From positions 1-6,106 of the forward strand of contig JBGPHT010000263.1 in NCBI GenBank assembly GCA_041484525.1: 6,106 bases of DNA, given 5' to 3'. The notes beneath the pieces were generated by a model. That model ran no database searches and was not told the DNA's origin. It was given only the letters and a program-made list of their open reading frames with translations. Positions 1 through 5,371 of this stretch are shown one piece after another; the stretch's first letter is position 1, and the number at the start of each line of letters is the position of its first letter. Position numbers and translations under genes: made by a program. Source of the DNA: JBGPHT01 sp041484525 (lineage in GTDB: Bacteria; Acidobacteriota; Terriglobia; Bryobacterales; Bryobacteraceae).

Positions 1-106
1 CGGCCTCGGAATTAACATCGCACGACGGCAGCGAGCGGTAACCTTTTGACGAGTGGTGACGTTACTTAGTCATCTCCCCTCGTGCGCGTTTTTCGAAGGT
101 CTTCGC

Positions 107-478
107 TCAGAAAAACCCACCTTTACCACAGGCTGCTAGTAAACCAGAAAGCAGCCTCTTAGGCGTGGTCCTTACTTTGACGCCCTCGTGTTCGAAAGCG
201 GTGTTTCTCCCTGATTCGTCCTTGTCGACTGTTGAGTATATCCGCCAGAGAGCGTCAGATTCGCTGCTGAGCGACCAGCACTGGGCGAATACATTAGAGC
301 GGCTCTGATCAAAGAAGTGCTGCTTCAACTTGAGATCGTCAGTCGGATAAGTAAATGCGCAGTTCGTGATCATGTTTTCGAACGGGTCATCCCAGGCACT
401 TGGGCGCGTCATGGTGAGGCAATGCGCTCGCAGGTCAGAAAGAAGGTATTTGAATCGAAAGGTGCGGTAGATGGGCAT
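107..478 (-). pseudogene. DUF2971-family protein, C-terminally truncated
   Basis: The 123-residue product from ATG 478 resembles the N-terminal half of DUF2971 proteins, a family of unknown function. It starts with a basic/aromatic segment (MPIYRTFRF), followed by the family's WDDPFEN motif at residues 38-44, then a QCW..SDALWRIYS segment and a VRTTPKRLL segment. Family members are usually about 250-300 residues, so roughly half is missing. The reading stops at TGA 107-109, and the other two minus frames close at 70-72 and 66-68, so a single frameshift would not restore the rest. I preferred ATG 478 because the family usually starts at this motif and the upstream reading frame ends only 7 nt away; ATG 511 (11 residues longer) is possible. 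No good Shine-Dalgarno is visible. The local low GC suggests transfer followed by decay. The family call is fairly sure; whether the short product is still made is unknown. Confidence 0.6.
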
Positions 479-485
479 GTCCCCG

Positions 486-710
486 TCAATACCAATCAGG
501 TTTGAGCTCATCGATGACGATGATATCCCAGTTATTGGTCCTTGTATTCGCAAGTTTGCCAATGTCACTGAGCCAGTTGAGCACGCTGAACGCCGGGGAC
601 GTCAATCGATTGCGACCGTAGACGGCATGCCGCACTGCCACGTTCTCGGTGACGCGCAGATCTAAAATAGCGTGCTGCGCTCGGTGTCTCTCTCCTGGCC
701 CGGGCAGGAT
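486..710 (-). pseudogene. C-terminal remnant of an unidentified protein upstream of the DUF2971 gene
   Basis: A minus-strand frame is open for 74 codons between stops at 711-713 and 486-488. It has no ATG; the only GTG codons are at 641 and 635, giving 51 or 49 residues. The translation reads like a real globular C-terminus, with a hydrophobic helix-like stretch (FSVLNWLSDIGKLAN) and a beta-strand-like WDIIVIDEL segment near the end. It stops 7 nt before the DUF2971 start codon, the spacing of an operon partner. The IVIDEL segment superficially recalls a Walker B strand, but no P-loop is present and I do not assign a family. The most likely reading is the surviving 3' end of a gene whose 5' part was lost. 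A chance open frame is the alternative. Confidence 0.35.
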
Positions 711-821
711 TCATCCAAGTGAATTGTCTCCGAGCTAACACCCCGACACCAGAAGAAGCTTTATCTACACCCTCGTAATGTTAACCTCACAACAGCGGTA
801 AGTCCGCCGCTGCTAGCTACC
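711..821. other. Non-coding junction between the low-GC remnants and the ankyrin gene
   Basis: No gene is apparent here on either strand. The only structure seen is a short inverted repeat, CAGCGG at 793-798 and CCGCTG at 807-812 with an 8-base loop, about 10 bases before GTG 822. No Shine-Dalgarno-like purine run precedes 822 or 853, which fits a damaged or displaced 5' end of the ankyrin gene. Confidence 0.4.
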
Positions 822-888
822 GTGCCCGACGAGCCTCGCACTCTCCTGATTCGTGCCTTGGAATCCGACGACCTTCCTGCGATTCGAC
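822..888 (+). other. Displaced N-terminus of the ankyrin gene (other frame)
   Basis: From GTG 822 the frame reads VPDEPRTLLIRALESDDLPAIR, ending at base 887. This is typical of the first helix of ankyrin proteins (LI.ALESGDLPAIR). Dropping base 888 joins it smoothly to ALIHDRPDLLND in the frame of the main gene (residue 13 onward), giving a normal ankyrin helix-turn-helix. The first 12 residues of the product read from GTG 853 (MPWNPTTFLRFD) look like an out-of-frame translation. A one-base insertion near 882-891 is the simplest explanation. There is no homopolymer at the site. Confidence 0.5.
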
Positions 889-2562
889 GCTCTCATCCAC
901 GATCGCCCCGATCTCCTCAACGACCCGAAGACCCGCCCAGCGATCGCGTTCGCGCGCAGTGTCGCCACAGCGGAACGCCTCCTGGCCCTGGGAGCCGATG
1001 TCGAAGCCGTCACCAAGTGGTGGGCGCGAGGCATGGGCACCCGCCGCGTTGCCGCGGACGTCGGCAGATTTCTGGTGGACCACGGCGCCGCTCTCACGGT
1101 GCATGCGGCGGCCGGACTTGGATTCGTCGATCGTCTGTCCGGCCTGTTGGCTGCCGACCCATCCGTGATCGACGCCAAAGGCGGCGACGGCTGTACCCCC
1201 CTTCACTTTTCACGCAACATCGAGACGGCCAGTCTGCTTCTCGATCATGGCGCCCGTGTGGACGCCCGCGACGAGGATCACGAATCGACGCCCGCGCAGT
1301 GGCTGATCGGTGACGTTCCGGAAGTGGCGCGGTTTCTCTTGGACCGCGGAGCTACACCCGACATCTTCCTCGCCGCCGCCCTGGGCGACCGCGGCCTGGC
1401 GGAAAAGCTGATCGCTTCCGACCCCGCCTGCCTGGCCTACCGCATCGGCCGCTTGCCCGACTTCCCCGCGATCGGGCACAAAGGAGGAGGCGGCACAATC
1501 TATCAGTGGACGCTCGCCTTCAACTCCTACGCCCACCAGATCGCTCTGCTGAAGGGCCACCCCGAGCTGTTCGACTTCCTGTACCAGAGCAGCGACACGC
1601 CGACGCGCCTGCTGGTTTCCTGTGTGCTCGCCCGGCGGCCGGAGGCGGAAGCGATTGCCGCTCAAAATCCGGGCCTGGTCGCCTCGCTCCCTGCCGCGGA
1701 TCACGAACTCGTGGCACGTTATTGCTGGGAGACGAACACCAACTTCGAAGCCGTCAAGCTCATGCTCGACGTCGGGTTTCCCGTGGCGCATCCCGAACGG
1801 AGCCACGGCTATTCGCCCTTGCACAACGCGGCGTGGGCGGGGTCGGCCGATCTCGTGGATCTGCTGATCGAGCGCGGCCACCCCGTGGACCTGGTGGATC
1901 CGGGCTATCATTCAACGCCGCTCGGCTACGCGATCTACGACTGCACAGTAGAGAAGCGGCATCCCGAGGGCGACTTCGGACATGTCGTCAAGTCCTTACT
2001 CGACGCCGGAAGCCCGTGGGATGCGTTGGACTATCCGACCTGTGATGCTCGCATCGACGACGTATTCCAACCACGAATGCTGCAGCGCGTCGACGGTGCC
2101 GCACTCTTAGGCGATGAGGCGGCCCTGACTCAGTTGCTGGGCGCGGCTCCCGGACCGGACGAGTTAGCCAAAGCCCTGGCGGGCGCGGCCAAAGGCGGAC
2201 ACATCACGCTGTGCCGCCGCCTTCTCGCTGCCGGGGCGCCGGTAAACGACGTGATCGGCCCGCATCAGATCACGCCCCTGATGTACGCGGTGTCTTCCCC
2301 TTCGAACCCCACCGCCGCCCTCCTTCTGGAACACGGCGCGGACGTCCACGCGAAAGATGGCAACGGATCGACCGCCCTCCATATGGCCATCCGAAACGGC
2401 GCGAGTCTCGAAACCATCGAGCTTCTACTACGGTCCGGAGCAAGCACGCAAATCGAGACTACCAACGAATTCGGCTACACGCCCCTCCGCATCGCGCTCG
2501 AAACAGGTCGCGACGGCATCGTCCGGCTCCTACGTGAATTCCTACCAGCCAAGTCTGAGTGA
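853..2562 (+). CDS. Ankyrin-repeat protein (probable 5' frameshift)
   Basis: The 569-residue product is built almost wholly of divergent ankyrin repeats, which form protein-protein interaction surfaces; its partner is not evident. Recognisable repeat cores are GCTPLH (113-118), STPAQW (145-150), YSPLHNAAWAG (320-330), STPLGYAI (354-361), ITPLMYAV (473-480), STALHMAI (506-513) and YTPLRIAL (542-549). Each lies near LLL/FLL..GA helix ends such as SLLLDHGARVDARD and ALLLEHGADVHAKD. The region around residues 200-310 is more degenerate. The conserved KWWARGMG and HESTPAQWLI segments recall a family of long ankyrin proteins I associate with Acidobacteria and Planctomycetes. I see no signal peptide or membrane segment, so a cytoplasmic location is likely. 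GTG 853 is the first in-frame start but has no Shine-Dalgarno; the natural start is probably GTG 822 in another frame. It is followed after 98 bp by the winged-helix gene on the same strand. The repeat family is certain; the exact start is not. Confidence 0.85.
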   Translation: MPWNPTTFLRFDALIHDRPDLLNDPKTRPAIAFARSVATAERLLALGADVEAVTKWWARGMGTRRVAADVGRFLVDHGAALTVHAAAGLGFVDRLSGLLAADPSVIDAKGGDGCTPLHFSRNIETASLLLDHGARVDARDEDHESTPAQWLIGDVPEVARFLLDRGATPDIFLAAALGDRGLAEKLIASDPACLAYRIGRLPDFPAIGHKGGGGTIYQWTLAFNSYAHQIALLKGHPELFDFLYQSSDTPTRLLVSCVLARRPEAEAIAAQNPGLVASLPAADHELVARYCWETNTNFEAVKLMLDVGFPVAHPERSHGYSPLHNAAWAGSADLVDLLIERGHPVDLVDPGYHSTPLGYAIYDCTVEKRHPEGDFGHVVKSLLDAGSPWDALDYPTCDARIDDVFQPRMLQRVDGAALLGDEAALTQLLGAAPGPDELAKALAGAAKGGHITLCRRLLAAGAPVNDVIGPHQITPLMYAVSSPSNPTAALLLEHGADVHAKDGNGSTALHMAIRNGASLETIELLLRSGASTQIETTNEFGYTPLRIALETGRDGIVRLLREFLPAKSE

Positions 2563-2585
2563 GCATCATCACGTAAAATTCTGCA

Positions 2586-2613
2586 AAAAACAATTTGCAT
2601 CTAAATTGTTTTT
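2586..2613. repeat. Perfect 11-bp inverted repeat in the ankyrin/winged-helix gap
   Basis: The arms AAAAACAATTT (2586-2596) and AAATTGTTTTT (2603-2613) are exact reverse complements around the 6-base loop GCATCT. The element begins 23 bases after the ankyrin stop and ends in a T run, so it could act as a weak bidirectional terminator. The stem has only one G-C pair, which makes an operator or protein-binding site at least as likely. It overlaps the possible -35 of the downstream gene. Confidence 0.6.
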
Positions 2614-2623
2614 CAAGTATTCT
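2595..2623 (+). promoter_or_regulatory. Possible promoter of the winged-helix gene
   Basis: TTGCAT (2595-2600) and TATTCT (2618-2623) are 17 bases apart, upstream of ATG 2661, in the most AT-rich stretch of the window. The -10 overlaps a 10-bp palindrome, ATTCTAGAAT (2619-2628), and the -35 lies partly in the loop of the inverted repeat. Both hexamers match the sigma-70 consensus only partly (3/6 and 4/6), so this is a weak prediction. Confidence 0.25.
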
Positions 2624-2660
2624 AGAATCGCTCTGGAACCAATGAATCCGCGCGAGAACT

Positions 2661-3155
2661 ATGGAGACAGTCGCACAAGGCTTACTCACTCGCGATGAAA
2701 TGGAGAGCAGGCGCCTGTTAGCCGCACAGGACCTGCAAACGGGACTCTCGCAGTCCCATGTCGCCCGGAAGTTCGGCGTCAGCCGTACGACAGCATCCCG
2801 CTGGTATCGTGCGCTGAACGGTAAAGGCCTCGAGGGCCTCCGCAAACGCCGCGCGCCGGGCCGTCCCAGCCGCCTCAATTCCGAACAGCTCAAAGGTGTG
2901 GCCGAAATTTACCAGGCCGGACCCCGCTCTGCCGGATTCGATAGCGATCGCTGGACCACCGCGCGCTTTGCCGACGCCATCCAGGCCCGGTTCGGCGTGC
3001 ATTACGATCCCGACCACGTCGGTCGCATCATGCATCGCCTCGGTCTGCGCGAACGGACGCGAACCCGCCGCCGTATGGAATTGGTCTATGCGTCGTCGCG
3101 GTATTCGCCGAACACGGTTCTGAGCGTGCCCGAAGCCTCGCCCACCGTGGCGTAA
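2661..3155 (+). CDS. Winged helix-turn-helix protein, IS630 N-terminal type
   Basis: A 164-residue DNA-binding protein. A helix-turn-helix lies at about residues 29-52 (LSQSHVARKFGVSRTTASRW), followed by the basic linker RKRRAPGRPSRL (61-72). A second winged-helix segment at about 88-130 has the WTTARFADAI and FGVHYDPDHVGRIMHRLGL motifs. This two-part unit is the N-terminal DNA-binding region of IS630/Tc1-type transposases and also occurs as short stand-alone proteins. No DDE catalytic domain follows and none is nearby, so it cannot transpose by itself; it may be a domesticated regulator or an IS remnant. Residues from about 142 on are encoded antisense to the last codons of the mutase gene and do not resemble the domain, suggesting read-through to the first available stop. 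ATG 2661 has only a weak GAGA upstream; Met14 is an alternative start. The symmetrical DNA just upstream would suit autoregulation, which is inferred. Confidence 0.75.
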   Translation: METVAQGLLTRDEMESRRLLAAQDLQTGLSQSHVARKFGVSRTTASRWYRALNGKGLEGLRKRRAPGRPSRLNSEQLKGVAEIYQAGPRSAGFDSDRWTTARFADAIQARFGVHYDPDHVGRIMHRLGLRERTRTRRRMELVYASSRYSPNTVLSVPEASPTVA

Positions 3156-4588
3156 GCTTCGGCCGCATCCAGGATCGACGGCATCAGGTTGCTGCCGTCG
3201 CGCGCCGCCCGTTCCAGCGCGGCCAGCCGTTCGGTCGTCGCCGACTGGCTGCGCGAAGCGCGCACCTGCCGCAGTTTCTCCACCTGCGCGCGCTCGAGCG
3301 CCGGGTCGAGTCGGAACACCGGCACTGTGCCGTCGTCCGTCTGCTGGAACCGGTTGACGCCCACCACGATGCGCTCGCCCGATTCCACCGCGCGCTGGTA
3401 GTCGTACGCCGCGTTCTGAATCTCGCCCTGGATGTAGCCCGTCTCGATGGCGCGCAGCGTGCCGCCCCGCGCGTCGATGCGCGCCAGGTACTCGCCCACG
3501 CCCCGCTCCAGCTCCGTCGTCAGTCCCTCGATGTAATCGCTGCCGCCCACCGGGTCTACCGTATTCGTCACGCCCGATTCGTAGGCGATGATCTGCTGCG
3601 TGCGCAGTGCGATGCGCGCCGATTCCTCCGTCGGCAGCCCCAACGCCTCGTCGCGCGAATTCGTGTGCAGCGATTGCGCTCCGCCCAACACCGCCGCCAT
3701 AGCCTGCAGCGCCGTGCGCACGATGTTCACGTCCGGCTGCTGCGCCGCCAAGGTCGAGCCCGCCGTCTGTACATGGAACCGCAGCATCGTCGATCGCGGA
3801 TCCTTCGCCCCGAAGCGGTCGCGCATCAGGTGCGCGTAGATCCGCCGCGCCGCGCGGAACTTCGCGATCTCTTCCAGAAAATCGTTGTGCGCGTTAAAGA
3901 AGAAGGATAGCCGCGGCGCGAACGAATCCACCGCCATGCCCGCCGCCACCGCCGCTTCGATGTACGCGACCGCATTGGCGAACGTGAACGCCAGTTCCTG
4001 CACCGCCGTCGAGCCCGCCTCGCGGATGTGGTACCCGCTGATCGAGATCGTGTTCCACTCCGGCAGCTCGCGCCCCGCCCACGCGAACACATCCGTGATG
4101 ATACGCATCGCCGGCCGCGGCGGGTATATATAGGTACCGCGCGCGATGTACTCTTTCAGGATGTCGTTCTGGATCGTCCCCGAGAGCTTCTTCCAATCCG
4201 CGCCCTGCCGCCGCGCCTCGAGCGCGTAGTACGCCAGCAGGATCGCCGCCGTCGAATTAATCGTCATCGACGTCGAGACCTTCTCGAGCGGAATCTCGTG
4301 GAACAGCACCTCCATGTCGGCCAGCGACGAAATGGAAACACCCACCCGTCCCACTTCGCCCGCCGCCATCGGGTGGTCGGAATCGTAGCCCATCTGTGTG
4401 GGCAGGTCGAAGGCTACCGAGAGTCCCGTCGTGCCCTGCGAGAGAAGGTAGCGGTACCGGCGATTGCTCTCCTCCGGCGTGCCGAATCCGGCATACTGCC
4501 GCATCGTCCAATGACGGCTGCGATACATTTCGCGGTAGATGCCGCGGGTATAAGGATACTCGCCAGGTTTGCCCGGATCGCGCGTCAT
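3086..4588 (-). CDS. Methylmalonyl-CoA mutase large (catalytic) subunit, single-domain type
   Basis: A 500-residue acyl-CoA mutase TIM-barrel subunit. The family uses adenosylcobalamin to interconvert methylmalonyl-CoA and succinyl-CoA in propionate and branched-chain/odd-chain carbon metabolism in the cytoplasm. Clear family motifs are WTMRQYAGFGTPEESNRRY (27-45), GLSVAFDLPTQMGYDSDHP (55-73), GTIQNDILKEYIARGTYIYP (137-156), ISISGYHIREAGST (181-194), APRLSFFFNAHNDF (224-237), TQSLHTNS-like AQSLHTNS (304-311) and ESGVTNTVDPVGGS (337-350). Tyr32, Arg162 and His187 align with Propionibacterium Tyr89, Arg207 and His244. Isobutyryl-CoA mutase has Phe and Gln at the first two, so a dicarboxylic substrate is favoured here. 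There is no C-terminal cobalamin-binding domain, so a separate B12-binding subunit is needed. The N-terminus is some 20-60 residues shorter than many homologues; an in-frame TAG four codons upstream rules out extension. ATG 4588 overlaps the upstream stop as ATGA. Confidence 0.93.
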   Translation of the reverse strand: MTRDPGKPGEYPYTRGIYREMYRSRHWTMRQYAGFGTPEESNRRYRYLLSQGTTGLSVAFDLPTQMGYDSDHPMAAGEVGRVGVSISSLADMEVLFHEIPLEKVSTSMTINSTAAILLAYYALEARRQGADWKKLSGTIQNDILKEYIARGTYIYPPRPAMRIITDVFAWAGRELPEWNTISISGYHIREAGSTAVQELAFTFANAVAYIEAAVAAGMAVDSFAPRLSFFFNAHNDFLEEIAKFRAARRIYAHLMRDRFGAKDPRSTMLRFHVQTAGSTLAAQQPDVNIVRTALQAMAAVLGGAQSLHTNSRDEALGLPTEESARIALRTQQIIAYESGVTNTVDPVGGSDYIEGLTTELERGVGEYLARIDARGGTLRAIETGYIQGEIQNAAYDYQRAVESGERIVVGVNRFQQTDDGTVPVFRLDPALERAQVEKLRQVRASRSQSATTERLAALERAARDGSNLMPSILDAAEAYATVGEASGTLRTVFGEYRDDA

Positions 4589-4815
4589 GACCGCGAAATT
4601 CTACGCGCCCGCAGGAAGGATGAGATACCATACCAGCCCATAACCAGCGTGCAAAAACCGGCGATGGTGAGGCGCAGGAATTCACTCCCGCCCTCGGCCG
4701 GCGGCGCTTTCGCGAAATCCATCGCATAGCGCGCCGTCTTGAAGCCGAAGATAACAGCGAAGGTCAAGAAAAGAAAGCCGATAATCTCATTCCAAAGACT
4801 GTGCAGCGGTTTCAC
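4585..4815 (-). CDS. Small two-helix membrane protein, coupled to the mutase
   Basis: From GTG 4815 this gives 76 residues with two hydrophobic segments, about 11-27 (IIGFLFLTFAVIFGFKT) and 48-69 (LRLTIAGFCTLVMGWYGISSFL). They are separated by a hydrophilic loop with PPAEGG, and the protein ends in a basic tail, FLRARRISRS. It is therefore an inner-membrane hairpin with the basic end probably cytoplasmic. Its TGA overlaps the mutase ATG (ATGA, 4585-4588), so the two are very likely one transcript with coupled translation. The frame stays open to 5343, but that part is antisense to the 102-residue gene and the intergenic region and is not protein-like. GTG 4878 (97 residues) is an alternative start. 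Neither start has a clear Shine-Dalgarno. I do not recognise a named family and no function can be read from it. Confidence 0.65.
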   Translation of the reverse strand: MKPLHSLWNEIIGFLFLTFAVIFGFKTARYAMDFAKAPPAEGGSEFLRLTIAGFCTLVMGWYGISSFLRARRISRS

Positions 4816-4873
4816 TATCGCAGGTATGATGTGGCGGAAAAATGCGCCTGCGTGGCGGGCGGTGATTGGGCTT

Positions 4874-4911
4874 CCCACGCTTTTATCGTAACAAAAGCGG
4901 CTTTGCGTGGG
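4874..4911. repeat. Interrupted stem-loop upstream of the membrane-protein gene
   Basis: CCCACGC (4874-4880) and GCGTGGG (4905-4911) are exact inverted repeats. Inside them, TTTT (4881-4884) can pair with AAAA (4893-4896) around an 8-base loop, giving an 11-bp stem with a one-sided bulge. No T run follows on either strand, so it is not a typical terminator. It lies where the leader of the membrane-protein/mutase transcript would be and spans the alternative GTG 4878. A regulatory role is possible but unproven. Confidence 0.4.
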
Positions 4912-4962
4912 TTTTCCATAGAGAACGGCCGAATAATTGCCGATAGATAGTGTAGTTGCGGC

Positions 4963-4992
4963 TTGATGAATCGGGCTGGCGTCCACTACAAT
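4963..4992 (+). promoter_or_regulatory. Sigma-70-type promoter for the 102-residue gene
   Basis: TTGATG (4963-4968) and TACAAT (4987-4992) are 18 bases apart; the second is one base from the consensus TATAAT. Transcription would begin near 4999, leaving a leader of about 64 bases before GTG 5063. This position argues against ATG-like starts near 5006. No equally good promoter was seen on the minus strand for the mutase operon. Confidence 0.5.
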
Positions 4993-5050
4993 CGGAAACG
5001 GGTGGTTGCGGCCCGCTGTGGAACGCCGGTCGTGTCTGGCGCATCCCATA

Positions 5051-5056
5051 AAGGGG
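5051..5056 (+). promoter_or_regulatory. Shine-Dalgarno site deciding the GTG 5063 start
   Basis: AAGGGG ends six bases before GTG 5063. It is the clearest ribosome-binding site in the window and supports this start over the longer in-frame possibility at 5006. Confidence 0.65.
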
Positions 5057-5062
5057 ACTATC

Positions 5063-5371
5063 GTGGAAGAGCCATTGAAACACCTCATGCAGGAGTTGGG
5101 GAACGCGATCAACGATTCTCTGTCCGAATCCGACCGCATCGCAGAAGCGATCGGTGAGATCAAAAGGGCCGGGTACGACGTCTTCCTCGTGCTCGAGGCG
5201 ACGATCGGCTTCAACCGGCGCGACGAGAACAGCGACGCGGATGAGGACGACCTCGAGATGACCGAGGAACCCAAACGCAGTTTCGAGGCCACAGGCAAAA
5301 TCAAGTTCACGTCGCAGGACCACCGCTTCCTTCGGGCTCTCAAGATTGCTGTAGACGACGAAAACCGCTAA
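5063..5371 (+). CDS. Conserved-looking small acidic protein of unknown function
   Basis: A 102-residue soluble protein from GTG 5063. The first ~35 residues look helical (EEPLKHLMQELGNAINDSLS then SDRIAEAIGEIKRAG). A hydrophobic strand, YDVFLVLEATIGF, follows, then an acidic patch (DENSDADEDDLEMTEE, about 53-68) and a C-terminal segment, KIKFTSQDHRFLRALKIAVDD. No signal peptide, membrane span, metal-binding cluster or catalytic motif is visible. The gene has its own promoter and a strong Shine-Dalgarno, and codon use matches the high-GC neighbours, so it is very probably real. It diverges from the membrane-protein/mutase pair and its TAA overlaps the stop of the convergent glycosyltransferase gene (5368-5371). 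I do not recognise a family and offer no function. Confidence 0.75.
   Translation: MEEPLKHLMQELGNAINDSLSESDRIAEAIGEIKRAGYDVFLVLEATIGFNRRDENSDADEDDLEMTEEPKRSFEATGKIKFTSQDHRFLRALKIAVDDENR

Noticed and set aside
471..665. Plus-strand 64-codon open frame opposite the left remnants
   Set aside because: The opposite strand reads more like folded protein and lies in operon position with the DUF2971 fragment; the plus reading has no motif or Shine-Dalgarno.
486..710. IS21 IstB-like ATPase fragment, suggested by the IVIDEL segment
   Set aside because: No P-loop or other IstB motif is present and the strand lies only eight residues from the C-terminus, where a Walker B would not fall.
1210..1911. 233-codon minus-strand open frame inside the ankyrin gene
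   Set aside because: Shadow of a high-GC gene; no domain or motif, and the plus strand encodes clear ankyrin repeats.
2661..3155. Complete IS630 insertion sequence
   Set aside because: No DDE domain, no terminal inverted repeats flanking the gene and no target duplication could be seen.
4028..4729. 233-codon plus-strand open frame opposite the mutase
   Set aside because: Arg/Pro-rich shadow of the mutase coding strand with no recognisable motif.
4816..5062. Cobalamin riboswitch upstream of the mutase operon
   Set aside because: No B12-box-like sequence was seen and the available leader is too short for the usual fold.
4816..5343. Long minus-strand open frame continuing upstream of the small membrane protein
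   Set aside because: Its first part is antisense to the well-supported 102-residue gene and the rest covers the promoter region; the translation is Ser/Arg-rich and not protein-like until about residue 177.
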